Notes: generated by a model not told the origin, from the letters alone. Positions 1 through 7,777 are shown, numbered from the stretch's first letter. The stretch: DNA of 43,780 nt from Armatimonadota bacterium (GCA_020846715.1 JADLDK010000031.1:1-43780), one strand, 5' to 3'. Numbers and translations are program-made.

Positions 1-80
1 ATAAGACCGGCTGATGCCTGGTCCAGATCCCCCCAGAGCTGATGCTCCGGATCCTCAATCCGAGACAAAACCTTCCGCAT
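1..80 (-). CDS. Possible 5' part of a leftward gene, cut by the window edge
   Basis: An open frame runs leftward from an ATG at 80 to the edge of the window and begins MRKVLSRIEDPEHQLWGD. It also stays open upstream to about 144, so the start could instead be TTG at 107. The residue composition looks protein-like (charged, with aromatic residues, no low complexity), but only about 27 codons are visible and no ribosome-binding site is obvious. I do not recognise the family. It could be the N-terminus of a transposase or of a regulatory protein. Confidence is low because of the short length. Confidence 0.3.
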   Translation of the reverse strand, partial: MRKVLSRIEDPEHQLWGDLDQASAGL

Positions 81-108
81 AACATCAACTGACGCTATAC
101 TCCTCAAC

Positions 109-178
109 AGGGTGCTCCTCTCGCTTGGTTTTCCATGACAAAGTCAAGTTCAAGACAAGAGCACCCTCCGCCCTTTTT
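109..178 (+). repeat. Inverted repeat followed by a T-run
   Basis: The 9-bp arms AGGGTGCTC (109-117) and GAGCACCCT (159-167) are perfectly complementary with a 41-base spacer, and five T residues follow at 174-178. It could be a long-loop terminator reading rightward, an operator for the leftward frame at the edge, or one terminal repeat of a small mobile element. The spacer is too long for a confident intrinsic terminator. Confidence 0.3.
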
Positions 179-236
179 ACACACAAGAAAACTACGCTAC
201 CGTGTGGCGAACGTGTTTGTGCAATAGTGTGCATTT

Positions 237-1403
237 ATGGACAGAGATGAGGCGGGACGGAGCAACGGTGATCCGCAGGGTAGACGATTAGCACGACGCA
301 GAGTAACTCATCTGAGTGAGGCAGGACGACTGGCGCAAGCGCTGGATGTTTTGCTGCAGAAAGCCGGCGTTTCCTCTGACGAACTCCACACTCTTCAGCG
401 GCGGATTACCCGCGAAGAAAAAGCCTGCATCCAGAGAAGCGAAGGGCGAATAGAATCTCGTAAACGCTTCAAGTGTCATTCACCGCACCCGTTGCTGGAT
501 AAGCGTCCTGTCATCAATCTGTTCATCGACGAAGCCGGCAAGTCAACGCCTGAACCGCGAAATCAAACGCCGTTCTTCGCGCTGGGAGGCGTCGCACTTT
601 CTTCAGATGCCGTAACGCGATACTGCAAGGGTGCAGATGAGCTGAAACGAGAATTCTTCGGCCGATCTGACCTGACATTCCACGAGCCAGCGATGCGGCG
701 GCGAGAAGAGCCCTATTACTTCGAAGGGGACATCAATAAGCAGATGGCGTTTGATAGCGCGCTGCGTGAGCTCCTTGCCCGGACCGACTTTACCGCTTTT
801 GGCGTTGGAGTAAGAAAGGCGGCCTTCCAGAAAGAGTTCGTGGAAAACGGGCTGGACCCGTACCTGCCGACGGACGCTTACTCGGTCGCAATTCAGATGC
901 TTCTCGAACGCTTTGTGGATTTTCTGGCGACGCGCTCAGATCGGAAGCTCGGCCAGGTCTCATTTGAAAGCCAGGGACCAAAAGAAGACGTGCTGCACCA
1001 GCTCGACTATGCGCGCACGCTGGCGGACGGAACGCAGTGGGTGCCTGAATCCGCTTTTCGATATTGGCTGGAGCCCGGATTGCGCTTTCTTCCAAAGAGC
1101 GGAACGCACCCTATGGAGATAGCTGATTTGTGGGTACGGGACATCTTCGAATGGGTCCGCTCCAACTGTTCCCACTCTCCAAAATTCTGGGATGCGCTCG
1201 GCAGGAAGATCTATTGCCGGGAGGACGGAGCCTACGGAAAGTTCGGGCTGAAAGTCTTTCCAGATTCTGATTTGCGGGCGGAGATACTGGCTCACCGGGT
1301 CTTGTGCGGGGCGACGCCACAAAAACTGAAAGCGCCTCCCCTGAAGCAGGAGAGGCGCCGACAGCGTAAATCACTGTCCACTGATATAGTTCTACCATAC
1401 TGA
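237..1403 (+). CDS. DUF3800 domain protein
   Basis: The 388-residue protein has a DUF3800 core. The diagnostic FIDEAG near residues 96-101 corresponds to the usual F-DE-SG first strand, and EIADLW near 294-299 corresponds to the conserved late ADL helix. DUF3800 is a presumed RNase H-like fold of unknown activity, often found in phage, mobile-element or defence neighbourhoods. The first 90 residues are basic and precede the domain; no good ribosome-binding site precedes the ATG at 237, so the true start may lie downstream. The last 20 codons are rich in Lys and Arg and coincide with a strong hairpin at 1332-1358, so the coding tail may be an extension past the original stop. The gene stands alone. 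Family assignment is fairly secure; function is unknown. Confidence 0.75.
   Translation: MDRDEAGRSNGDPQGRRLARRRVTHLSEAGRLAQALDVLLQKAGVSSDELHTLQRRITREEKACIQRSEGRIESRKRFKCHSPHPLLDKRPVINLFIDEAGKSTPEPRNQTPFFALGGVALSSDAVTRYCKGADELKREFFGRSDLTFHEPAMRRREEPYYFEGDINKQMAFDSALRELLARTDFTAFGVGVRKAAFQKEFVENGLDPYLPTDAYSVAIQMLLERFVDFLATRSDRKLGQVSFESQGPKEDVLHQLDYARTLADGTQWVPESAFRYWLEPGLRFLPKSGTHPMEIADLWVRDIFEWVRSNCSHSPKFWDALGRKIYCREDGAYGKFGLKVFPDSDLRAEILAHRVLCGATPQKLKAPPLKQERRRQRKSLSTDIVLPY
1332..1358 (+). terminator. Strong hairpin inside the 3' end of the DUF3800 gene
   Basis: GCGCCTCCCCTG (1332-1343) pairs with CAGGAGAGGCGC (1347-1358), 11 of 12 positions, around an AAG loop. No T-tract follows. Position near the gene end suggests termination or transcript protection, but it lies within the reading frame, 45 bases before the stop. 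Confidence 0.4.
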
Positions 1404-1477
1404 GGCTTGGTCGTCAACCATTCTGGCCACTTTCGACTGACGTTCTGACCTTCCGTATTGCCAGTACAGGAAGCGGA

Positions 1478-1483
1478 TATAAT
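1478..1483 (+). promoter_or_regulatory. Putative -10 element for the redoxin gene
   Basis: A perfect TATAAT lies 43 bases upstream of the ATG at 1526. The best upstream partner, TTGCCA at 1458-1463, is spaced only 14 bases away, so the -35 is uncertain. Confidence 0.4.
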
Positions 1484-1525
1484 ATGAGCCGTAGCGCCTG
1501 CGTATGATTTCCGGGGGTGACAGAG

Positions 1526-2614
1526 ATGAAGACTTCGTTTGCAGCGTTTGTTCTGACAGCCTGTATTAGCGTGGCCCTGGTTGTCTCGCCGCGCGCGTGC
1601 GGGGCTGCGGCCGAGGGCTTCGATGCGCCCTCTTTCTCACTGAAAGATCAGAATGGCAGAGCGCACGCACTGAGTGACTACAAAGGTCAGTGGGTGGTTC
1701 TGGCGTTCTACCCGGCGGATATGACTCCGGGGTGCACGCTGGAGAATCGGTCGCTGAGAGACTCAAATGCGCAGCTCAAGAAGCTGAACGCGGTGACGCT
1801 GGCTGTGAGCGTGCAGGACTCCGCAAGCCACGCCAGGTTTTGTGAGGCGGAGAAGCTGACGCAGACTCTGCTGGCGGATACTGAGGGCAGCGTTGCACGC
1901 TCCTGGGGCGTTCTGGGAGACAACGGTCTGGCCCGGCGCGTGACTTTCATCATCAATCCACAGGGGCGGATCGCCCGTGTGATGGACAAGGTGAATGTGC
2001 AGACGCACGGGGAGGATGTCGTTGCGGAGATAAGGCGGCTTCAACAGGCAGGCCCCGAACCCACAGTCTACAAGCCGCGCACCCGTGGAATAAAACCGCT
2101 CAAAGCCGGGGAAACCGCGCCACTGTTCAGTCTCCCGGAGGTTGGTTCCGGCAAAGTGGTGGCTCTGAGCGATCTTCGCCACGGCCACAAAGGTGTGCTT
2201 GTCGTCTGGGTGAGCGTGCAGTGTCCGGTATCGAATGCCTACCAGGGCCGTCTGAATGCGCTGAAACAGAAGTACGCGGAATCCGTCGCCTTTGTCGCCA
2301 TTGACTCCAACAGCACAGAGACTCAGCAGCAGATCGAGAAACACTTTGCGCCGCCGGTGCTGGGCTTCGCCGTTCTCAGAGACGTTGAGAACGTTGTTGC
2401 CAACGACTACGGCGCCAGGGTGACTCCGGAAGCGTTTCTGATTGATAAGGATGGCATTGTGCGCTATCACGGCGCGGTGGACGACTCTCAGGACCCTGCC
2501 GGAGTTCAGACGAGCTACCTCGACAACGCTCTGAAAGCCTTTGTCACCGGTGATCCGATTGTGCCAACAGACACCAGAGCCTTTGGCTGTTCAATTCAGC
2601 GAGTGAGGAAGTAG
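1526..2614 (+). CDS. Secreted protein with two fused redoxin (peroxiredoxin/TlpA-like) domains
   Basis: The protein is 362 residues from ATG 1526, chosen because GGGGG lies 8 bases upstream; a GTG at 1517 is in frame. Residues 1-28 form a signal peptide. Domain 1 (about 30-175) is peroxiredoxin/BCP-like: PADMTPGCT holds the probable peroxidatic Cys near residue 70, and a second Cys lies near 106 (HARFCEAE). Domain 2 (about 190-340) is an AhpC/TSA-type redoxin with QCPVSNAY, a single Cys near 233. The tail AFGCSIQRV is typical of secreted redoxins of this second type. Known members reduce peroxides or pass electrons outside the cytoplasm; having both domains in one chain suggests internal electron transfer, which is inference. 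It converges on the ABM gene, with a shared hairpin between them. Confidence 0.85.
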   Translation: MKTSFAAFVLTACISVALVVSPRACGAAAEGFDAPSFSLKDQNGRAHALSDYKGQWVVLAFYPADMTPGCTLENRSLRDSNAQLKKLNAVTLAVSVQDSASHARFCEAEKLTQTLLADTEGSVARSWGVLGDNGLARRVTFIINPQGRIARVMDKVNVQTHGEDVVAEIRRLQQAGPEPTVYKPRTRGIKPLKAGETAPLFSLPEVGSGKVVALSDLRHGHKGVLVVWVSVQCPVSNAYQGRLNALKQKYAESVAFVAIDSNSTETQQQIEKHFAPPVLGFAVLRDVENVVANDYGARVTPEAFLIDKDGIVRYHGAVDDSQDPAGVQTSYLDNALKAFVTGDPIVPTDTRAFGCSIQRVRK

Positions 2615-2667
2615 AGGCAGACCGCCCACGGAATGACCCGCCGACTCCTTCGAGGGCGCCGCCTGGT

Positions 2668-2700
2668 CTGGAGGGCACTGTTCTGCTTTAGTCCCTCCAG
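2668..2700. terminator. Bidirectional hairpin between convergent genes
   Basis: CTGGAGGG (2668-2675) pairs with CCCTCCAG (2693-2700), and the stem continues as ACT/AGT past one bulged C around a 10-base loop. It sits between the redoxin stop (2614) and the convergent ABM stop (2720). No clear T-tract is present on either strand. Confidence 0.55.
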
Positions 2701-2719
2701 TTGGATCGCTCCAGAACGG

Positions 2720-3220
2720 TCAGTCCGCAATCACCTTGTAGGTTCTGGACTCAGAAGCCACCAGAGGCGGGGCGCCGCCGTCTTTCGTCGCCTCGGCCAC
2801 GTCCTTGAACACGCGCTTGTGGCCATCACGGAACTCCTCTGACTTGGTCCAGGCGAGGAAGGTCTCTTCAGACTCCCACAGTGTCATTACTAGATAGGAC
2901 AGCGGCTTCTTGCTGTCCTGAAGCACGCGCATCGCCACAAAGCCAGGGCTGCCGTCAATGGCGTGTACGCGGCTCTTGAAGAGCTTCTCAAAGCGCGCCT
3001 GATAGCTCTTTGCGCAGGTGATCTCGTTGATCACGATGCACCCGATTCTGGCAGCCTGTTCTTTGCTGACGGTCTGGTCCTTACTCAGAGCTGCAGAGAC
3101 TACCGCTGCGGCTCCGGGCTCCCTGGGCTCAGCGACGCGGTTGCTCATGTTCGCTCCCTGCGTTACAGCCACCGCGCTGACAAGCACGACGGAAAGCACC
3201 TCAAGCAGTTTCATCTTCAT
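2720..3220 (-). CDS. Secreted antibiotic biosynthesis monooxygenase (ABM) / IsdG-like protein
   Basis: The protein is about 166 residues with a hydrophobic N-terminal signal (to about 25) and an ABM ferredoxin-like fold in the second half. Recognisable features are NEIT, then FEKLFKSR, PGF, the strand LVMTLWESEETFLAWTKSEEF and the following DGHKRVF helix. The Asn/Trp/His set resembles that of heme-degrading IsdG/HmoA monooxygenases, but this has not been tested for this protein. ATG 3220 is preferred; a TTG at 3223 lies directly before it, and AAAGGG lies about 10 bases upstream. An 8-bp inverted repeat sits just upstream of the ribosome-binding site. Secretion is unusual for heme-degrading ABM proteins, so a role in quinone or small-molecule oxidation in the envelope is equally possible. 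Confidence 0.75.
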   Translation of the reverse strand: MKMKLLEVLSVVLVSAVAVTQGANMSNRVAEPREPGAAAVVSAALSKDQTVSKEQAARIGCIVINEITCAKSYQARFEKLFKSRVHAIDGSPGFVAMRVLQDSKKPLSYLVMTLWESEETFLAWTKSEEFRDGHKRVFKDVAEATKDGGAPPLVASESRTYKVIAD

Positions 3221-3540
3221 CAAGTTGTATCCCTTTTACATGCCACTCAGTAGCATGTAATGTGTCCATGACCGCGCTCCTTGGGAGAGGGCGGCCTGCA
3301 AGAGTCACATGCAACTGAGTGGTATCTAGATGCGATGGCATCCACTGTGTGTGAGACGCCGGGGGCCGATGTCCTCTTTCAGAGTTTGCAGCGGCTGTTG
3401 CTCGGGCGTCCCGTGCCCTATCCAGAAAAAGACACGCTTCAGTACTGGTACTATTGGTCTCTTTTCATCTGGGGTGACGGTTACGCATTATACCGTAGAT
3501 GCAACCGATTTGCACCTGGTCTGGCCATAAAAAAGGAAAA
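3221..3540. other. Divergent intergenic region with a duplicated 25-bp operator-like element
   Basis: Between the two divergent genes, the minus strand of 3236-3260 carries the perfect inverted repeat TTACATGC-N9-GCATGTAA. The plus strand of 3305-3329 carries a second copy in the opposite orientation that matches 20 of 25 positions, including the central ACTGAGTGG. No convincing -35/-10 pair was found for the rightward gene. An open frame at 3281-3544 (+) has no ribosome-binding site and no recognisable domain and is not called. Confidence 0.5.
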
Positions 3541-4260
3541 ATGAAGATGGTGAAAAAGCTGGCCGTCGCCGCCGTTTTCGGCGCTTCTATCGTTGCAGCG
3601 TGGGCTGCCCTTCCCACATCTGTAATCGCGGCGCCCTCCGGGCTCAATCTGATCCCCACCGCCGAGGTCCTGCCCAAGAACGCACTCAGTCTGGAGATGG
3701 AGACTCCCCACGTGCGAGGTCTGTGGAACGGCAAAGACAGTGTCTGGATGATGACTCAGATGGGGCTGGGGGCAGGCATTGAGGCAGGCATTGACTGGAG
3801 CCCGCGAGACAGAAAGGCTGTCTTCAATGCCAAAGCGCGCTTGCTGCAAAGTGGAAAGAACGCCGTGCATCTGACGGCGGGTGTGCAGGGAATCACACAG
3901 CGCTGCGCGGCTCAGCCTTACGCCGTCGCCACTCACTTCCACAGTCGGGCGACGCTGCACGCGGGCGCTATGCGCATCGAGCGCGCCACCAGTCTGATAG
4001 CGGGCGCTTCTTATCTAATCAGCCCGCAATGCGTGCTGCAGGTGGACTACACGTCAGGGGCTCTGAACAGCTCTTCTGCCGGCATCGCCTGTCAGATAAG
4101 CGATAGCATCACCGTCACGCTGGCTCACACAGTGGGCAACTCTTCTCTATGCGGCAACTCGACGTTGCTGAACGTCTCTTTGTCCTGTGCCCTGGACAGA
4201 TCTCACGCTTCATCAGCGAGTGACGCGGTCCGTGGACATGAGGAGCTTCCGTCAAAGTGA
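3541..4260 (+). CDS. Secreted, probably beta-barrel outer-membrane-like protein of unknown function
   Basis: The protein is 239 residues from ATG 3541, which follows AAAAGGAAAA. An earlier in-frame start at 3499 would place charged residues before the signal peptide and lacks a ribosome-binding site. Residues 1-31 form a signal peptide ending near VIAAPSG. The mature part alternates hydrophobic and polar residues (ALSLEMETPHV, GLGAGIEAGIDWSP, AVHLTAGVQG, ITVTLAHTVG, LLNVSLSCAL), as in short transmembrane beta-barrels. Several Cys residues are present in the second half, unusual for a barrel. I do not recognise a named family. It is transcribed away from the ABM gene and may share the operator region. 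Confidence 0.6.
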   Translation: MKMVKKLAVAAVFGASIVAAWAALPTSVIAAPSGLNLIPTAEVLPKNALSLEMETPHVRGLWNGKDSVWMMTQMGLGAGIEAGIDWSPRDRKAVFNAKARLLQSGKNAVHLTAGVQGITQRCAAQPYAVATHFHSRATLHAGAMRIERATSLIAGASYLISPQCVLQVDYTSGALNSSSAGIACQISDSITVTLAHTVGNSSLCGNSTLLNVSLSCALDRSHASSASDAVRGHEELPSK

Positions 4261-4358
4261 TTGTGACATGGGGCAAGCTGGAGGTTCGCCCGTCGCTCGA
4301 CGGTCTGAGGCTACCTGGCTGGAATAGTATCAGCCTGCGACCCCAACCGGAAAGAGGC

Positions 4359-4619
4359 TTACTTGAGTTTGTGCGGGTGTGTCGCTAGCATTAAGACTGT
4401 CGCGGCGAACGTGATGGCCAGAAGTGCCAGCAGCCCCGCCCAGATGCCGCGGCCGAAAGTAGGCAGCCTGTCGCGGTACATGAAGTAGGCGATTACGGGC
4501 GGAAAGCACATCAGAAACGGGCCGATGAGCGCAAATACGAAGCCGAGCGTCCAGTCAGCCCACTTGAAACCTGTGAGCAGTCTGCGCTGGTACGGGAGTA
4601 TCAGATCATCGCTGTTCAA
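4359..4619 (-). CDS. Small two-helix membrane protein, unknown
   Basis: The predicted 86-residue protein has two hydrophobic segments (about 24-46, LGFVFALIGPFLMCFPPVIAYF, and about 60-78), separated by a short basic loop YRDRLPTFGRG; the tail HPHKLK is basic. The only upstream start is TTG at 4619, without a clear ribosome-binding site, so the start is uncertain. It lies 53 bases downstream of the nfu-like gene on the same strand and could be cotranscribed with it. No family recognised. Confidence 0.5.
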   Translation of the reverse strand: MNSDDLILPYQRRLLTGFKWADWTLGFVFALIGPFLMCFPPVIAYFMYRDRLPTFGRGIWAGLLALLAITFAATVLMLATHPHKLK

Positions 4620-4671
4620 ATGTCGCTGGTTTCAAGGTTGTGCGCCCACGCGCAGGCAGAAGAGGCGCAGG

Positions 4672-5232
4672 CTAGAGCTGAATCACTTCCTGAATCTCTG
4701 GAATCTCCGCCTTCAGCATGTTCTCCACACCCATCTTCAGCGTCATCATCGAGCTCGGGCAGGTGCCGCAGGAGCCTTCCAGGCGCAGCAGTACAATCCC
4801 GTTCTGGTAACCCTCGTAGTTGATGTCGCCGCCGTCGCGGGCGACTGCGGGACGAACGCGCGTGTCCAGAACCTCCATAATGCGCTTTTCAATCTCCGTA
4901 TCGCCTGAGGCAAAGGTGATGTTAGGCGTGATCCGCTCTTCATCCACCAGTGGGATATCAGCCGTGAGAACGTCTTTCATCGTGTGCGTCACGGGGATGA
5001 GGCTCTCCCAGTCAGCTTCCGGCTTTTTTGTGATGGAGATGAAGGTGCGTCCGATGAAAACGCTCTCCACCGCGTCAAACTCAAAGAGCTTCTCGGGCAG
5101 AGGCGATCCGGTGGCCGCTTCTTTGTCCTTGAAGTTCGCCGTCCCCTTCTCAAGAAGGGTGCGGTTGACGTTGAACTTAACAGTGTTGGGATTGGGTGTG
5201 CCTTCCGCGGTTATGCTTAGCTGCTGACTCAA
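4672..5232 (-). CDS. nfu: Nfu-type iron-sulfur cluster scaffold/carrier
   Basis: The protein is 186 residues with the full Nfu architecture. An N-terminal Nfu domain spans about 1-90 (TPNPNTVKF, then LFEFDAVESVFIGRTFISITK, the family hallmark). A C-terminal NifU-like domain spans about 112-186 and contains DGGDI and the cluster-binding CGTC near residues 155-158. Known members assemble or deliver [4Fe-4S] clusters to apoproteins in the cytoplasm. The start is TTG 5232, supported by AGGAG 9 bases upstream on the minus strand. No suf or isc genes are beside it. An inverted repeat ATGAGT/ACTCAT at 5246-5266 lies in its leader. Confidence 0.9.
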   Translation of the reverse strand: MSQQLSITAEGTPNPNTVKFNVNRTLLEKGTANFKDKEAATGSPLPEKLFEFDAVESVFIGRTFISITKKPEADWESLIPVTHTMKDVLTADIPLVDEERITPNITFASGDTEIEKRIMEVLDTRVRPAVARDGGDINYEGYQNGIVLLRLEGSCGTCPSSMMTLKMGVENMLKAEIPEIQEVIQL

Positions 5233-5415
5233 ATCGCTGACTCCTATGAGTGTTCTTACAACTCATGATAACGCTATTTTCGTCGAATTTATTCCAGGAG
5301 AGGATTATTGAACATTCTCCTGCAGCAAAGTCTCAGTGAGTTTGGCCGTCCTCTCACAAATGTTTTAGCGATTGGGTCAACGCCAGCCCCGGCGCGCCAG
5401 TAGAGAGCTCAATTA

Positions 5416-5427
5416 GTTCCCTGGAAC
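5416..5427. promoter_or_regulatory. 12-bp palindrome upstream of the glycosyltransferase
   Basis: GTTCCCTGGAAC is a perfect palindrome (GTTCC, two-base centre, GGAAC) lying about 100 bases upstream of the putative promoter at 5514. It could be an operator site for a dimeric regulator; this is inference from symmetry only. Confidence 0.25.
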
Positions 5428-5513
5428 AAGACTGTGGCCCATCCTGGCTGTAGGCCTGACACGGCTATCTACCGACAGATTGCCCGGGCAGATCAATTTG
5501 GTGAGTCCAAATA

Positions 5514-5544
5514 TTGCGTTCCAGGCGCTGGGTACGGGTAAAAT
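5514..5544 (+). promoter_or_regulatory. Putative promoter for the family 9 glycosyltransferase
   Basis: TTGCGT (5514-5519) and TAAAAT (5539-5544) are separated by 19 bases. The predicted transcript start falls within a few bases of the ATG at 5556, giving a very short leader. Confidence 0.4.
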
Positions 5545-5555
5545 TGCCCCGAATT

Positions 5556-6737
5556 ATGCAGGACGGGAAAAGCTCAGGTTTCGGGGATAGCCTACGCCGA
5601 ATTGTCGTAATCCGCACAGGCAACTTCATTGGTGACGTGGTAATCACCACCCCTGTTTTGGACGCGCTTCGTCAACACTATCCAGAGGCGTTCATTTCGC
5701 TTGTCGCGGATATGCCGGGTGCGGCGCTGATGGAGAATCATCCGTCGCTGGATGAAGTCATCGTCTACAGACAGGCGGATCGCTATCGCACAAACCGGAT
5801 GCGCACGACGCTCAAGGAACATTGGGACACCTTCCGCCGCATCCGCGCCGGCGCCTTTGACTCCGCCTTTGTCCTGCATCCACAGGAGCGGGCTGCTCTT
5901 CTCGGGCGGTTCAGTGCCGCGCCACTGCGCGTGGGGTTTTCCCGTGGCGGTTACAACGACTCCGTTTACAGGAGTATCTACAGTCTCGTGATTCCATGGC
6001 CGGAAGATGACTGCGGCAGGAATCAAAGCGACCGTCTGTTGGACGCGGTCCGAGCTATCGGGCTGACGACTCCGCCACCCAGGCTGTCCCTTGCTGTTAA
6101 CCCGGAGGCGTTTCAGTCTATTCTGCCGCTCGTGCAGCGCCTGCGACATCCCAGGGTGGCTCTGCATACTGGTCCGAAAGGACAGTCCAAGAGCTGGACA
6201 GTGGAAGGATGGCGAGAGGTAGTAAAGCATCTGCGCGAGGCCTGGAATGCGTCAGTGATTTTTGTCGGCTCTGAGAGGGAACAGGCATCTGTGCAAGACG
6301 TTATCCCAAACGCACTGGCCGGTGTCTATTCTGCGGCTGGCGGATGGACTTTGAAGGAAACAGCCGCGCTTTTGAGTTGCGTTGATGTATTTGTGGGAGT
6401 AGATAGTGGGCCGCTGCACGTAGCTGCCGCTGTGGGATGTCCGACGGTTATGCTTTCAGGGCCTACTGACGCCAGGCGGTGGAATCCTGTCGGGGGATGT
6501 CATCTGGCCGTGCGGGCCCAGCCTTTTCCATGCCCATGCTGTGACTGCAAGAAAGAGGGGCCCTTGCCCTGCATGGAAGCTATTTCAGCCGAGAGTGTAA
6601 TCGCGGCCGTCAACCAACTCTTGAAGCAGTCAGAGGACTCCCCACTTCGAAGTCTTAGTTACGACTGGACGCGCGAACGGAACTCCGCGACACCGCGCAC
6701 GCCCGGGCGCAGGCGGAACAAGGCGCCCCAGCTCTGA
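5556..6737 (+). CDS. Glycosyltransferase family 9 (heptosyltransferase-like)
   Basis: The protein is 393 residues of the ADP-heptose:LPS heptosyltransferase family, which transfers sugars to lipopolysaccharide core on the cytoplasmic side of the inner membrane. Visible hallmarks are the N-terminal IRTGNFIGDVVITTPVL, the central HTGPKGQSKSW, the nucleotide-sugar site VDSGPLHVAAAVGCPTVMLSGPT and the C-terminal Cys cluster PCPCCDCKK...PC. Actual donor and acceptor cannot be told from sequence. ATG 5556 is preferred because a putative promoter ends just upstream; TTG 5514 is an alternative in frame but coincides with the -35. The last about 26 codons, after the recognisable domain, overlap the convergent SMP-30 gene by 79 bases and are basic and low in conservation signals. 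Confidence 0.87.
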   Translation: MQDGKSSGFGDSLRRIVVIRTGNFIGDVVITTPVLDALRQHYPEAFISLVADMPGAALMENHPSLDEVIVYRQADRYRTNRMRTTLKEHWDTFRRIRAGAFDSAFVLHPQERAALLGRFSAAPLRVGFSRGGYNDSVYRSIYSLVIPWPEDDCGRNQSDRLLDAVRAIGLTTPPPRLSLAVNPEAFQSILPLVQRLRHPRVALHTGPKGQSKSWTVEGWREVVKHLREAWNASVIFVGSEREQASVQDVIPNALAGVYSAAGGWTLKETAALLSCVDVFVGVDSGPLHVAAAVGCPTVMLSGPTDARRWNPVGGCHLAVRAQPFPCPCCDCKKEGPLPCMEAISAESVIAAVNQLLKQSEDSPLRSLSYDWTRERNSATPRTPGRRRNKAPQL

Positions 6738-7519
6738 TCTGCCGGCCTGTCTTTTCCGTCTGCAGTGGTGACGTAGAGGTCCTCGAAGCTCTCTCCTCCG
6801 AAAGCGACGCTTGTCACGAAAGGAGCGGGAATCGGAATGCGCAGCATCTCTTTGCCTGCATGGTCGTAGCGGATGACGCAGCTTCCGCCCCATATCGCGG
6901 ACCAGATGCAGCCCTCGGAGTCCACGGTCATCCCATCCGGAACCCACTCATCGTGCTCCAGGCGGTGGAACACGCGCTGATTGCTGATGGCTCCCGTTGC
7001 GAGGTCATAGTCGAAGACATAAATGACGCGGTTGGCGCTGTCAGTGTAGTACAGAGCCGTCTTGTCCAGCGTGAAGCCAAGCCCGTTGGACAATCCTATG
7101 CCATCCACAACTCGCACGACACTCCGGTCTGTGTCCAGCCTGTAGAGCCGCGCCGGATGCGGGCTCTCGCCAAGAGTGCCGCAGAAGACCCTTCCGCCAG
7201 GATCGGCGATGACGTCATTGAAGCGTGTGGCGCGCTCCTCTTCAATCTCTTCTACGACAGTGATGAGTTCCGTGTCCCGGAGTAGCTTCACCGCCCCGCG
7301 CTCCCCAAAGAGCAGAAGGTCACCGTTTTCCTGAAGAGTGAACCCACCCACAACGTCTCCTTCATAAATGGTGCCGTGACTGTGTGTCGCGGGGTTGTAG
7401 GCGAAGATGACTCCACGCGGTATGTCCGTCCAGTAGAGGAGCTTTGCGCTGTCATCCCACAGCGGGTTTTCTCCGCACTCGCATGCGTAGTCTGCAATCA
7501 TCTCAAGCTCGAGCTTCAT
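6659..7519 (-). CDS. SMP-30/gluconolactonase family sugar lactonase
   Basis: The protein is 286 residues from ATG 7519, which is preceded by GAGGA; TTG 7540 is in frame further upstream. It is a six-bladed beta-propeller of the SMP-30/gluconolactonase/LRE type. Metal-ligand positions are recognisable: the Glu in CGENPLWD near the N-terminus, Asn in RFNDVIADPGGRVFCGT, Asn in GLSNGLGFT and Asp in VPDGMTVDSEG. Known members hydrolyse aldonolactones in sugar oxidation pathways, in the cytoplasm when, as here, no signal peptide is present. The gene converges on and overlaps the glycosyltransferase gene by 79 bases. Confidence 0.9.
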   Translation of the reverse strand: MKLELEMIADYACECGENPLWDDSAKLLYWTDIPRGVIFAYNPATHSHGTIYEGDVVGGFTLQENGDLLLFGERGAVKLLRDTELITVVEEIEEERATRFNDVIADPGGRVFCGTLGESPHPARLYRLDTDRSVVRVVDGIGLSNGLGFTLDKTALYYTDSANRVIYVFDYDLATGAISNQRVFHRLEHDEWVPDGMTVDSEGCIWSAIWGGSCVIRYDHAGKEMLRIPIPAPFVTSVAFGGESFEDLYVTTADGKDRPADQSWGALFRLRPGVRGVAEFRSRVQS

Positions 7520-7777
7520 AGGCGCTTGATTCCTCTTCAACGCCCGGATTTCCTGTATTTCGGCCTTGCGCTCTGACCATCATCCTCCGCGTAGAGTGGA
7601 AGAAATTCCGGCGCTCGAGTCTGGCGGTAAGCTTGTGGATCGCCGGAAAGGCATGGTTTTGTGCGCGGAATTTGGGGTACACGCCCGATGTGTGCCTGAG
7701 ATATCCTGCGCTAAGCTACTTCAGGCGCGCACCACTGCCCACATGCGCGCCATAGCAGAAGTAAAGGAGATCGCACA

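Noticed and set aside
3281-3544. 87-codon open frame upstream of the barrel-like protein
   Set aside because: It lacks a ribosome-binding site and a recognisable domain, and overlaps the operator-like region and the start of the next gene.
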